From positions 17,317,213-17,381,212 of the forward strand of contig OY755183.1 in the NCBI GenBank assembly GCA_963576735.1: DNA of 64,000 bases, read 5' to 3'. The notes beneath the pieces were generated by a model, which saw only the letters and a list, made by a program, of their open reading frames with translations, ran no database searches and was not told the DNA's origin. The stretch comes from Bedellia somnulentella. Lineage: Eukaryota > Arthropoda > Insecta > Lepidoptera > Bedelliidae. Below, piece after piece: positions 1-10,157 of the stretch; position 1 is the first letter of the stretch; each line of letters begins with the position of its first letter. Both the position numbers and the translations under genes were made by a program.

Positions 1-565
1 AGTTCAATAGCCCACTTAATGTTTTTTACACCAAATTTCGAGCCAAATTAATTAATTCCAGCACTTTATGTTAATCACCTAATAACTTAACCCGTGATTA
101 AAAGGAATGAGCCAGTAATAGCGGCCAATAGTCGTGTTGTCCTCTTTCCAAGTTTTTTGCTGCTAAAATAAAGCGAAATTTTGTGAAACTCCGTTAATAA
201 CTTGAGCTTTGCACTCAATCTAGACTCGTAATAACAAGTCCTACCTTTGTTTTCCATTTACTAATAAGTAGGTCATTCAAACCATATGTTTTTCAGTAAA
301 CACTTAGTAGTTTTTTTTCGTTTAAGATAAAACTAGAAGTACAAACTTAATAACAAAACAAATGTATACTTATTATAGAGGGGAAACATTGTTTGTTTGT
401 TTGTCTGTAATACATTTTCTAATAAAAACCTTTACCTTTTAGAAGTAACATATATCATCACGCCGTTATAAAAAAAACGGGTGAGCAGTGACTGAGACCT
501 AAAGTATTGGACAAGTAATACTACCCGTGCGACGTTTCGGTGGTACACTAGTATAATATAAATTA
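1..565. other. Non-coding stretch, no gene seen
   Basis: AT-rich sequence without a long reading frame or recognisable exon. Positions about 480-545 hold a short segment resembling the one at 24870-24950, so it is probably an old repeat fragment. Confidence 0.5.
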
Positions 566-813
566 CATACATACATACATATACTCACGGCTATAATTCC
601 TTAGAAGGGGTAGCCAGAGCCAAGGAATTATAAATTCCCCAGCCACTTTTGGAAGTTGAGTGGAGAAAAGGCGGTAAAATAAAGGTTTTTGGTGATGGGT
701 CTCCAATCGCATCGCCCAAAAATCCAATAAAAAGCCCCGATATCCTTAGTCGCCTCTTACGACACCCGTGGGCAGAAAGGGGCAGCGACATTCTAAGCCG
801 GCACTACACGGCA
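566..813 (-). repeat. SINE-A copy (minus), near full length
   Basis: Reads as the SINE-A unit in reverse. The (ACAT)n tail is on the left, followed by TATACTCACGGCTATAA, a core with AGTCGCCTCTTACGACACCCGTGGG, and the 5' end AAGCCGGCACTACACGGC on the right. It belongs to the subfamily with CCCACGGGTGTCG near the head. A 66-codon frame inside it is an antisense shadow. Confidence 0.85.
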
Positions 814-835
814 ATAATATAAATTAATAATATAA

Positions 836-1013
836 ATTATATATAATAATAATCGGGATTAACCAACGAACCTTTTAAAATCACATGCGTGATATGTAAG
901 ACAGTCAGCCCGTGACCACGTCACCAGTAGGTGTGCCGAAACGTCGGGCAAACATATCACGTAAGTGTTATTAAAATGTTCGTTGGTTAATCCCGATTAT
1001 TATTATATATAAT
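836..1013. repeat. Short hairpin MITE with about 59-bp terminal inverted repeats
   Basis: Positions 836-894 and 955-1013 are near-perfect reverse complements; the outer 36 bp, including ATCGGGATTAACCAACGAAC, match exactly. The centre holds GTCACCAGTAGGTGTGCCGAAACGTCGGG. It has no coding capacity. The arrangement fits a non-autonomous DNA transposon or fold-back element; the family is not recognised. Confidence 0.7.
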
Positions 1014-2233
1014 GTCTACAAACCGCGAGAGTTTAAAAAGTGAATTAATATAAATTATTGCAGTGAAGTATCGACTTGCAAAGTATTATCCCATCTCTTT
1101 GCATGGTTCACCACCCTTTTTTGAGATCTTAGTCGTAAACGTAATTAAAAAGAATTAAGTGATTACACCAAGTAATCATCACAACTACAGTGACGTTATT
1201 AAAAAAATATTTTTGATAAGATTTTATAACTGAATACTTATTTCAATTTAAATAATAATAGATATGAAATTATTTTGGAATAATGGCGAAATTCTAGGTT
1301 AAACCTCCGTTTCACAATAGGAAATCAATAATTGCTACAATCTTCTACGAGCTACGGGTGATAAGAATTTCGTAGACTCGTGTAGTGGCTTTTCGTAGCA
1401 TTATATAGATTAACAATATGAAATTGAAATGGATATCCAAAACCAACCTTTTGATGAAAGCAATAGAGTTCAGTTTATTACTGAAGGTCTGTTGTTAGGG
1501 TTTCTGAGTTAATTAATTGTTTACGTGTGGGATTACTATTAATTTAGTTAGGACGATTACGATAAAGACGTTTGAACTCCAAATATTTGTACTATGTTAC
1601 ATTAAAGACAAATTAATTCGTGTAAGGAAAATGAACACAAGTTATTTTATTTCATATATATTCGGAGAATCAGTTATGGCACTCATGCCATTTGGACAAT
1701 AAATTTTGATAATACGAATAGTGAGTGAACAGTGAGTTGGAGTAACCACATTACCACATCGACACCATACAAGACTACGGCGCTATCTTTTTTTAACCAT
1801 GCGTTTTGAAAGATGGAATTCATGTCAAGATTTAGGATTTTGTAACCCTTTTAATTTGAATTGCTTTCTTATTCTTTATAGTTTTGCTTGAAAGTATTCT
1901 TTAATCCTTAAAACAATTCAATTAGGACCTCATTCGACTTGTCAGCCGTTTTGTTAAAGACGGTCTTTTTCAGTATATAACCTTTCTGTCCAATCACGTA
2001 ATTATACAAGTAATAATTAGTCTCGTCTCTTTAAAGATGTTGTTAAAACTGGCAATGCAAGTAATTTGTAAATAACAAAAAAAAAGTTTATTCCACATAA
2101 AAAACAACTTACAATCACTACATAAAGCCTACTCCCTAAAAAGGTATAATAATAACATTTAATTGCTGTTCGTAAACACTGAGTTATGATTCTTGCGCTT
2201 ATGGAATTTTGTAAAGGAGCTAGAATATTAGAA
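1014..2233. other. No gene recognised
   Basis: AT-rich stretch. The longest forward frame is about 60 codons at 1517-1702 and has no motif or splice context, so I do not call it. If the SLC6 gene at 12.2 kb extends leftwards as expected, this lies inside its first intron. Confidence 0.5.
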
Positions 2234-2384
2234 GGCGATAGGCCTGCCCCCTATCACGTGAGTACACTGTCCATACAAAACGTGGGTACTCTGAACACCA
2301 GGTGACAAAGTCACGTGATATTCAGAAGTATTAGTACCTCTGACAACCCCTTCGGGGATATTCGGCGTGAACGTTTATGTTATA
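2234..2384 (+). repeat. SINE-B fragment (plus, 3' portion)
   Basis: Contains the SINE-B core CCCCTATCACGTGAGTACAC, then AACACCAGGTGACAAAGTCACGTGA, and ends in CGGCGTGAACGTTTATGTTAT. The tRNA-like head is missing, so the copy is 5'-truncated. Confidence 0.8.
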
Positions 2385-2860
2385 TAATATTAGAAATAAT
2401 TTGAAAAACCCCACTCCTTAACAAAATTCCATAGCGCAACACATTAGTCTTGATTTGATTGCTTGAAGATTACTTCAAGTAGGTACCCTTTTTAAGTTCA
2501 CATATTATTCTATGACTGCGGTAAATCTTCTCTTTATTCCCTATCGGTCATTAGTCTATGGTTAATGTAAACTGTCTCGTAGCTTTCGTTTAAAACAGTT
2601 TAAATTCCAGAAATAATACCACAATATTATTATATCCAGCAAATATTATAATAAAACGTTGCAAATCATAAAAAGAATTCCCTTCTAATGAGTTTTCGCT
2701 ATCAACGCTTTATTGCTTATTTTCATATAATTATTTTAGATTCAAGTGGTCAAGAAAAGAAGGTTAAACTTAACTGTACATAGAAGGTTAAACCATAAAA
2801 GTGACTAGAACTGTTGCTATAGTTTTATTGCAATATAAAAGCAAAATAATTATTAAAATA

Positions 2861-3952
2861 ATGTATTACCAATTCGTTATCATGGTACTTTGTTTAAATA
2901 TCGTCGAATTAAAAGTAAGCATTGTAAAATCTGGTATTAAACCTTTGCATAAGAATTCGCTCGACATACAGTTCTTCATCATCATAGAAAATGATGGTGA
3001 TAAAAACTGTAAAGTTGCGTCGTACTGCAAACAGTGTTATACCACCAATTATAACGAAAAATGTTTAATGGATGCTTTTGGAACAAATAAGGATATCATA
3101 CACCCGCAAGAAAAAATAACAAGAATATTCAAAGCACCTACATTATATCCGTTTAATTTAGAGGGATTTTGTGATATACGACTTCAATATAATTGTAACA
3201 AACTCAATAGACTAAATAAGGTTATCCATCATAGGCTTAATTTTAATACGTATGTGGATAAAGAAAATGTGTTGATTGATAGTGATGCCAATTTATTAAA
3301 ATGTGAGAGCTTAGATCAAGATCCATTTGATGACTGTAAACCAGTTAATTGTAAAGCAAAATATTTTCGACGGAAACCTTTTTATGACTATAAAATAAAA
3401 AGATGTATCACGACACTTAAATACAGGAAAAATAACAAAGACGCAAATCGTTTATATAAAGTGGTTGATGATACTGTTTTAGATCGTGATAATATTAAAA
3501 TTATAATTCATAAAAGAAGCTCAGATAATGCAGAGAAATCAATAAACAAAAGATCTTTTCCACTATTTGTTAATTACGTCCGTAATTGTACTCTGGTTTG
3601 TGTTGCCTTCCACATAATTGTGGCTTACACTTGCATTTTCTTATGTTATTTCATTTTTAACACAATCGATTACATACAAGTCACCATTACTGAACTAGTC
3701 AAGAATATAAAAGTACGATGGATAGAAATCTGCACGGGACAGAGGACGAGAGTAAGCAAAACAACTAGAAATGAGATGATAACAGATTTATACAAAGGAC
3801 AGTATTTTAGAAGAGATAGGCTAAATGTGTGTGCAAGAGTCGCTAAAGATGTCAGAGAGAAGAAAAGATACAGATCTGAAGATATTGGAAGTCAAATAAG
3901 TTTGATCAGTGCAAGTTCTGAGGACGATTCTGTTTCAAGTGAGGAAACTTAA
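2861..3952 (+). CDS. Orphan single-pass membrane protein, intronless, about 363 aa
   Basis: Unrecognised gene. The frame is open from 2801, but the upstream codon there is GTG; the first ATG is at 2861 and opens a hydrophobic stretch (MYYQFVIMVLCLNIVEL) that looks like a signal peptide. Residues about 20-240 form a basic, cysteine-containing region (KNCKV, SYCKQC, GFCDI, DDCKPVNCKAK) with dibasic KR sites near residues 225-240. One strong hydrophobic segment follows at about 245-270 (CVAFHIIVAYTCIFLCYFIF), then a tail of about 90 residues that is basic and ends acidic and serine-rich (SASSEDDSVSSEET). This suggests a type I membrane protein. No splice sites interrupt it and no retroposon signature is obvious. 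It lies, on the opposite strand, in the presumed first intron of the SLC6 gene. The stop codon overlaps an AATAAA at 3951-3956. Function is unknown. Confidence 0.6.
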   Translation: MYYQFVIMVLCLNIVELKVSIVKSGIKPLHKNSLDIQFFIIIENDGDKNCKVASYCKQCYTTNYNEKCLMDAFGTNKDIIHPQEKITRIFKAPTLYPFNLEGFCDIRLQYNCNKLNRLNKVIHHRLNFNTYVDKENVLIDSDANLLKCESLDQDPFDDCKPVNCKAKYFRRKPFYDYKIKRCITTLKYRKNNKDANRLYKVVDDTVLDRDNIKIIIHKRSSDNAEKSINKRSFPLFVNYVRNCTLVCVAFHIIVAYTCIFLCYFIFNTIDYIQVTITELVKNIKVRWIEICTGQRTRVSKTTRNEMITDLYKGQYFRRDRLNVCARVAKDVREKKRYRSEDIGSQISLISASSEDDSVSSEET

Positions 3953-3956
3953 TAAA
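3951..3956 (+). promoter_or_regulatory. AATAAA poly(A) signal overlapping the orphan gene's stop
   Basis: The stop TAA (3950-3952) shares two bases with a canonical AATAAA. If used, the 3' UTR would be very short. Confidence 0.35.
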
Positions 3957-4121
3957 TAATCTAGAGTCTTATTGTGTTCTGGTTACTTATATTCACGCCG
4001 TTTGTTCCCATTCCCTTTGATTCATTTATTTTGCTTTAAAACTATCTTTACTGAATGTTAAGACTTAATGCATCAAAATGATATAATTCTGCTTATTTAT
4101 ATTCTTACTAACATAGTGATG

Positions 4122-4421
4122 CTGTGTAGTGCCGGCTTAGAATAGCACTACCCCATTTCTTCCGGTGGGTGTACTTAAGAGGCGACTAACGGTATTAGGG
4201 CTTTTAAGGGATTTTTGGGCGATGCGGTTGGAGACCCATCACCAAAAACCTTTATTTCACCATCTTTTCCCCACGCAACTTCCAAAAGTGGCTGAGGAAT
4301 TTCTAATTCCCTAGCTCTGGCTACCCCTTCATGGGATTTATAGCCGTGAGTATGTTTCTTCCTGTGGCTGTCGTACGGGCGACTAGAGGTATTATATTCT
4401 AAGCCGACACTACACGGCAAG
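4122..4421 (+). repeat. Composite SINE-A: full plus copy fused to a second plus piece and an inverted head
   Basis: A plus-strand SINE-A runs from TGTGTAGTGCCGGCTTAG at 4123 to GCCGTGAGTATG at about 4355. A second degenerate plus segment follows at 4356-4394 (TTTCTTCCTGTGGCTGTCG). The 5' head then appears inverted at 4396-4421 (ATTCTAAGCCGACACTACAC). Confidence 0.75.
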
Positions 4422-4492
4422 TGAAAAAATTAGCTTGTAGTATTTGAGAATAGCTGACGCTGCAGAGAGATGTTGAATAATGGCAGACATAG

Positions 4493-4632
4493 AATAGAAT
4501 AGAAAAACTCTTTATTGCACATCAAACACAAATTATTTACAAAAAAAAATATGATCAAACAGTTAACAGTGAAGTACAATGGGCGGTCTTATCGCTAAAA
4601 GCGATCTCTTCCAGACAACCTTTGAAAGGTAA
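4493..4632 (-). repeat. LINE-D 3'-UTR fragment (minus)
   Basis: Begins with AGAATAGAATAG and ACTCTTTATTGCACATCAAAC, then GGCGGTCTTATCGCTAAAAG and CTTCCAGACAACCTTTG. Reversed, it ends AATAAAGAG followed by TTCTA repeats, as in the copies at 22.0, 27.9 and 49.2 kb. No coding part is retained. Confidence 0.75.
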
Positions 4633-5068
4633 GATCTAACTACTATGAAATACTGTACATGTATAACGTATTCTGTTTATTATGCATAGGCACAGAGGTG
4701 GCCGTTGCCGGGATCAATACATTTACTTCTCTCCAGTCCGATCCGAACCCTTTTCCTGTTTCACTGACTATATCTTTGATGGGGTATATATATTTATCCT
4801 GTCTTGTTTGCAGGATACGCACCAATAATAGCGAACTTATAATACACAATCCTTAGCCTATAATAAAAGGGGTCTTTAGCAAAATTTTTGTGCTGAAACT
4901 TAATCTAGTATAACAAAGATAAACAATAATAAATATTTCGCGAATAATATATCGACAGACTTTACGAAATTTTACTGATATGCCCTGAATAATTTACTTT
5001 AATGATATATCAATTAGGCTCTTAAATTCAACGCCGTATCTCTCCGAACGTGACATTTTAAGTTTGCT

Positions 5069-5257
5069 GTGTAGTTTTGGCTTAGTACTACCCCATTTCT
5101 TTCTTCCCACGGCCGATCGTAAGAGGCGACTAAGGGTATTGGAGCTTTTTATAAATTATTTCTGGGCGAGGCGGTAGGAGGTACATCACCAAAAACATTT
5201 ATTTTACAATCTTTTCCCCACTTGACTTCCAAAAGTGGCTGAATAATTTTCTGTATA
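5069..5257 (+). repeat. SINE-A copy (plus), 3'-truncated and diverged
   Basis: Starts CTGTGTAGTTTTGGCTTAG and keeps the AAGAGGCGACTAAGGGTATT core and AAAAGTGGCTGA, then loses similarity before the CCGTGAGTATATG tail. Confidence 0.7.
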
Positions 5258-5274
5258 TAGTTCCATCCTGGGAC

Positions 5275-5515
5275 AGCGCATACACGTGATAAGGGGCAGA
5301 CCTATCGTCATTTTGTAGGTATACTCTGCGATATGACTAAGTACGACTGAGCCACGCGGGTTTTCTTACGATGTTTGCCTCGTTGTTGTTGAGTGAAGTC
5401 TTTTATTGATTAACTCCTCCATTTATGGATTAACTCAAAGACTCAAACTTTCACGCCGTGAAAAGAGAAACAACTTTGCTACGAAAGTACTGATACTTCT
5501 GAACATCACATGACA
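5275..5515 (-). repeat. Rearranged SINE-B pieces (minus)
   Basis: Positions 5277-5400 carry the internal minus-strand SINE-B block (ACACGTGATAAGGGGCAG, CCACGCGGGTTTTC). Positions 5453-5513 carry a second piece with the TTCACGCCGTG end and TACTTCTGAACATCAC. The order is not the canonical one, so the locus is rearranged. Confidence 0.6.
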
Positions 5516-5565
5516 TTATTATGTTAGTAAATAATAATGTAATTAGCAAATAATGCTGGTTACAT

Positions 5566-5936
5566 ACATACATACATACATATTCTCAGGCCGTTAGTTC
5601 CCATTGGGGTAGGCAGAGACTATCGATCGCCACTTTGTACGATCCTGGCAAACCTCTCTAGCTTCATTCGCATCCATCAATCTTTTCATACATGCTCTTT
5701 TATTCTTCGTACTTCGGACACCTGCCTTTTTGAGCACATTTTCTATTTGATCCAAATGTGTCCTCCGAGGTCGTGCTCTACTAACATTACCTTCCACATT
5801 GGCTCTATAGATTAACCAATTTCCTATCATCCATCCTCTCGATTTGCCTAAACCATCCCAACATTCCTTTTTCTATCTTACCTACAATATCATCTTTTAT
5901 ACCACACTTTTCGAATCACGCTATTTCTCACAAGAT
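5566..5936 (-). repeat. RTE-like LINE 3' fragment (minus)
   Basis: The reverse strand encodes the end of an RTE-type ORF (IYRANVEGNVSRARPRRTHL, then [18 protein letters not shown] and stop), then GGC(C)TGAGAATATG and a TATG microsatellite at the left edge. The upstream part is frameshifted, with a match to MERMDDRKLV-like sequence. It is a dead, 5'-truncated copy. Confidence 0.85.
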
Positions 5937-6188
5937 CACATACATACATACATATACTCACGGCTATAAATCCCTAGAAGGGGTAGCCAGAGCTAAAGAA
6001 TTAGAAATTACTCAGCCACTTTTGGAAAGTTGAGTGGGGAAAAGATGGTAAATAAAGGTTGTTGGTGATGGGTCTCCAACCGCATCGCCCAAAAATCCCT
6101 TAAAAGCCCCAATACCGTTAGTCGCCTTTTACGTACACCCACCGGAAGAAATGGGGTAGTGCTATTCTAAGCCGACACTACACAGCAC
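5937..6188 (-). repeat. SINE-A copy (minus) with target-site duplication
   Basis: Full-length minus copy from the ACATACAT tail to GCCGACACTACACAGCA. The flanks share AGATCACAT on both sides, which fits a target-site duplication made by insertion into or beside the RTE fragment on the left. Confidence 0.85.
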
Positions 6189-6337
6189 TACTAGATCACA
6201 TAACCATAAAATAGTGTAATAAAGTATTAATGATCATATGCTGGTTGATAGTTCGCCAAACAATAACCTAGAAAGAAACTCCTTAAAATCATTAGTGTCA
6301 CGTTATCCAGAAAACAATTTATCATTCTACTTCAGAG

Positions 6338-6967
6338 GGCAAGCACGAGCACTATTTTATCGACACGATAACGGTTAGAATGAGATGGCAGTATACGATA
6401 CTAAATAAGTGCGTAAGAGATGGCTGCTTTATCCCACGCGATAACTAGTTTAAACACGGCTCGCGCTTGCCTGCAGTATTTCATAGAACCTATTGTGTTA
6501 CGCAACGTCGAGTTAGGCCACGCACGCCTGTACCGAATATCGGATTTAGTATCGTGTATTTTGAGTGAGGGAAAGATTTATAGTTTCATGATTGGGTAAA
6601 ATTAACATTATATACTAGTTTGAAGGGGTTTTGGTTATAAGTGGTTGCAGAAATATATTACTAGAGCTGATGGCTTATTCAATTATTATTCAGGGCAAGC
6701 ACGAGCCGTGTTTAAACTAGTTATCGCGTGGGATATAGCAGCCATCTCTTACGCACTTACTTAGTATTGTATACTGCCATCTCGTTCTAACCGTTATCGT
6801 GTCGATAAAATAGCGCTCGTGCTTGTTCTTCAGGAGCCTAGCATGAGTGTTATTTTATCGTTACTCTGTCGGTAATGAGATAAAAGTATGCGATACTATG
6901 TAAGTGCGAAAGAGAGGGCTGTTTTTTACCACGCGATGTCTGGTTAAAAGGAAATTCGTGCTAGCCT
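6338..6967. repeat. Three copies of an approximately 135-bp unit with inverted ends
   Basis: Unit 1 (6338-6472, +) begins GGCAAGCACGAGC and ends GCTCGCGCTTGCC. Unit 2 (6694-6827) is nearly identical but inverted. Unit 3 (6833-6967) is a more diverged direct copy of unit 1, and both are followed by a similar GCAGTAT...CATA flank. Each unit carries TTTTATCGACACGATAACGG and CCACGCGATAACTAG. The spacer 6473-6693 is unrelated. No coding frame is convincing. These could be MITE ends or a fold-back element; family unknown. Confidence 0.7.
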
Positions 6968-7009
6968 TGCAGTATAGCATAGAGATAGCTTTTATCGATA
7001 ACCCAATTG

Positions 7010-7085
7010 TAATTCTTTGTAAATTCGCTTTATTGATTTTGTGAATGATTAGTGTTTTGATGTACAATAAAGAGTTTTTCTATTA
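7010..7085 (+). repeat. LINE-D 3'-end fragment (plus)
   Basis: TGATGTACAATAAAGAGTTT followed by TTCTATTATATTA matches the reversed LINE-D end seen at 4.5 kb. Confidence 0.55.
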
Positions 7086-7099
7086 TATTATACACAACG

Positions 7100-7190
7100 A
7101 CCAATGCCCCGTGGCCAAGTTCGTAAGTTAGCTTTGAACGAGCTTCTGAATCCAGAGGTCGCGGGTTCGGATCCCGCGGAGAACATCCAT
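7100..7190 (+). repeat. tRNA-like relic
   Basis: Contains GTGGCCAAGTTCG (A-box-like), a CTTCT/AGAGG hairpin in the anticodon-arm position, and CGCGGGTTCGGATCCCGCG, a perfect T-arm-like stem with a B box. The anticodon loop lacks the expected T33, so I call a tRNA-derived relic or SINE head, not a tRNA gene. Confidence 0.5.
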
Positions 7191-7218
7191 TTATTTGACA
7201 AGTATGAATGTGTTATGG

Positions 7219-7466
7219 ATTGCTGTGTAGTGTCAGCTTAGAATAGCACTACCCCATTTCTTCCGGTGGGTGTACGTAAAAGGCGACTAACGGTATTGGG
7301 GTTTTTAAGGGATTTTTGGGCGATGAGGTTGGAGACCCATCACCAACAACCTTTATTTTACCATCTTTCCTCCACTTAACTTTCCAAAAGTGGCTGAGGA
7401 ATATATAATTACTTAGCTCTGGCTACCCCATCTAGGGATTTATAGCCGTGAGTATATGTATGTATG
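7219..7466 (+). repeat. SINE-A copy (plus) with target-site duplication
   Basis: Runs from GCTGTGTAGTGTCAGCTTAG to GTGAGTATATGTATG. GTTATGGAT occurs on both flanks. Subfamily with CTTCCGGTGGGTGTACG. Confidence 0.85.
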
Positions 7467-7624
7467 TTATGGATGTGATTTATAAATTATTGGGTAGCGT
7501 CGGATCGATCTACGAAGTCTATGCTATGAAAGTTGCTCAGGAAAGTTGGTATATTTGTTCAAAACATAACAATGAAATTTGAAAGTTCCCCATCATGCTT
7601 TTTCTGCATGTGTTATAACCAATA

Positions 7625-7711
7625 CGAGGGCGGGTCAATAAGTCCGTGACGCGAGGTATCAAAAAATCTGTGTTTTATTCCAAAAGTCACGGATTTATTG
7701 ACCCGCCTTCG
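7625..7711. repeat. 87-bp mariner-like MITE
   Basis: The left end CGAGGGCGGGTCAATAAGTC and the right end, read in reverse, CGAAGGCGGGTCAATAAATC form inverted repeats, each flanked by TA. This fits a minimal Tc1/mariner derivative with almost nothing between its termini. Confidence 0.7.
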
Positions 7712-7713
7712 TA

Positions 7714-8055
7714 TTAAAAGTAAAAGAAATAAGTTTTTCATGATATTCGGCACAATGCAACGGTAAGGTTTATCATAAAATTTAGGTGTAAAATTGTAGA
7801 TCATAAAATTCTCTTTAAAAAATATAGCCATATGTTGATTCGTTAAAGCCACTGTTTTTGAGATATATGTTCGAATTGATTCAAAATGTTGTAAAAATTT
7901 AATGATGTATAGAGAATAATAGAGATGTATAAACGAAGTATATATACTGCTCATACTCATGCGTATTATAACAATATTTTTATGAGTACGTACGTATATT
8001 TTTTACGAGGACGACCATAAAGGATACATTAATATTAAATTAAGAATGTGCTTAA
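7714..8055. other. No gene recognised
   Basis: AT-rich. The reverse-strand frame at 7613-7960 overlaps the MITE and has no recognisable domain. Confidence 0.45.
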
Positions 8056-8225
8056 AACGACAGGCGTCCGAAGTGCTAAGAATGTATGAGAAGATTAAAA
8101 GATTAATGAATTTAGGCGAAGTCCAAAGGATTCGCCAGGATCGTACAAAGTAGCAATGGACAATCTCTGCCTACCCTTGTGGGAAATAACGACGCGACGT
8201 GAGTATATGTATGTTTGTATGTATG
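8056..8225 (+). repeat. RTE-like LINE 3' fragment (plus)
   Basis: Degenerate match to the RTE end: CAGGCGTCCGAAGTG, GCCAGGATCGTACAAAGTAG, CTCTGCCTACCC, then GCGTGAGTATATGTATG. A TAG interrupts the frame. Confidence 0.7.
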
Positions 8226-8436
8226 TTTTTTACATAGCCAAAAAAACATATATTGGTTCCAGTAGTTTATAGGTTTTTGTTGACATTATTTCTTTAGTTC
8301 GCATGATTTATATAAGACTAGCTTTTTGCCCGCGACTTCGTCCGCGTGGACTATATTGTTTGCATCCGGTTTAAATCCAAAATACCGAAACACTATCTCA
8401 GCTTCTGTTTTTTATATTTATATTCACGCGGGCGTT

Positions 8437-8745
8437 GTAAAGGATATTGAGGCTTTTTAAGTGATTGTTGAGCGCTGCAGTTGGTGACGCATCACTGACA
8501 ACCTTTATTTATTTTCTTTTATTTTAGTAGGGACATCAACAGCACATAAACATATAATTTAAAATTAGATAAATACAGAGAAAAAGCCAATAACAGACAT
8601 CAGCAGAAGATACAATAAACAGTAGTAAATACATTTAACTACCTTTTCCCCAATCTATTCCCAAAATTGGATTACTATCTCTGAAGCTATGGCTACTACT
8701 TTATGGAATTTATGACCGTTAGTATATACTCATGAATGATTGATA
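8437..8745 (+). repeat. Old SINE-A module captured in Helitron-1
   Basis: GGCTTTTTAAGTGATTG, CATCACTGACAACCTTTATT and GAAGCTATGGCTACTAC match the SINE-A core at low identity. A non-SINE stretch of about 125 bp (8517-8640) interrupts it. Equivalent modules are in Helitron-2 (54245-54430) and Helitron-3 (42270-42410). Confidence 0.6.
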
Positions 8746-8785
8746 GATGAAATTCATAAATTCCATCGCACCAAGTTTTATGTTT

Positions 8786-9022
8786 ACATACATATACTCA
8801 CGGCTATAATTCCACAGAAGGGGTAGGTAGAATTATAAATTCCTCAGCCACTTTTGGAAGTTAAGTGGGAAAAAGATGGCATAATAAAGGTTATTGGTGA
8901 TGGGTCTCAAACAGAATCACCCAAAAATCCCTTAAAAGCCCCATTACCCTTAGTCGCCTCTTACGACACCCGCGGGTAGAAAGGAGTAGCGACAATCTAA
9001 GCCGGCACTACACGGCTAGATA
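8786..9022 (-). repeat. SINE-A copy (minus) nested in Helitron-1
   Basis: Better preserved than the captured module: ATACTCACGGCTATAATTCC on the left and AAGCCGGCACTACACGGC on the right, with a small deletion near the tail. Confidence 0.8.
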
Positions 9023-10157
9023 CATATATGTTTCTAGATACATAATGTCAAAAATCTCTATATTAACTTCCATTTGCTATATCAACCCCTTAGGGGTTGA
9101 GTTTCAAACAATTCTTTTTAATTGTTTATAAGAATCATAAAACAAACCATTTTGTACCAAGTTTCTATGTTCAGAAATGAGAATATCTTTAGTAAGTACA
9201 GATACGGATAGTAGTTGTGGGCTACGGCCGGGTGCTGCCTCCTACACTGACCGTTGATGATAGTGGAGAGCTTGCAGCGATTGCTCGGGAATATGGGGAT
9301 GGTTAGTGGTGGATCTCCATCCAAAATAATCGCTGAAGTGAAGAGATAGTGCTTGCTATTAATATATATATTGATATTCTAAGCTAACAAAACAATAACC
9401 AGAAAAAGCTTGAATCACCTGAGATATGAAACCGGGACGATTGATTCATAATAGTTCTAATTAAATATTTATAGTAGTTAGTTATACCGCTACGCCACGG
9501 GGACGTTACCGGCGCGGCGGTGTCAAATTTTTAATACGCTTTATTTTATATTAGTCTTACTATTGACAAACAAATTTGTCATTTTAAGGTACATTTATTT
9601 TGATGAAAATGGATGATGTGAAGTCCATCGATGAAAAAAATAATCACAGCAATACGTTGAGCCATATATGAGTAAAGGTTAAGGTTGATGCTCCTGTGGG
9701 ACCCTTGCGAATTCCTAATTTTCAAGGAGTCATCGTCGTATCGTTTAGCTTCTAAATTTACAGGTTTATATTCGTTTGCAATATATAAGTAGACGCAAAA
9801 AAACAGTTCAGTCAATAAAACAAATAGTACGTCATCCCTCGGGAATTCCTCATTATCGGAGATTCAGTATTGTATCATTTGGCTCATAAATTTACATATT
9901 TTTATCGTTCGCAATATATTACCTTGTTTTAAACAACACACAGCGCCAATTCCAATCCACCCAGAAAGCAAATAATATTTTTGTTTACCCTCGGGACCAT
10001 CATTTTACCGGGATAAAAAGTACTCCATTATTTAATTTAGGCTTCTAACTATACGTCTGCAAAATTTCGAAGCAATCGGTTAAGTGGTTACGGCGTGAAA
10101 GCGGAACAAATAAACAAACAAACAAACTCACTTTCCAATTTATAATATTAGTATGGA

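Larger units (their letters stand above)
8318..10157 (-). mobile_element. Helitron-1, non-autonomous (minus)
   Basis: On the reverse strand it starts TCCATACTAATATTATAA (10157 inward) and ends GCGGGCAAAAAGCTAG (8318). It sits between A and T with no target duplication, as Helitrons do. It encodes no Rep/helicase. Inside it, an old SINE-A-like module lies at about 8437-8745, a younger full SINE-A at 8786-9022, and a tRNA-like module at about 9409-9509 with an A box (TGGCGTAGCGG, reverse of 9488-9498). The same order of old modules occurs in Helitron-2 and Helitron-3, so it is inherited by the family. Confidence 0.8.

Noticed and set aside
4175..4420. Reverse-strand frame of 81 codons, with similar ones at 26140-26355, 36769-37053, 591-791 and 10736-10981
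   Set aside because: All are antisense readings of SINE-A copies; they resemble one another only because the repeat does.
5594..5830. Frame of 78 codons that reads like a real protein
   Set aside because: It is the C-terminus of the RTE-like LINE ORF and recurs at 15725, 19732 and elsewhere; not a host gene.
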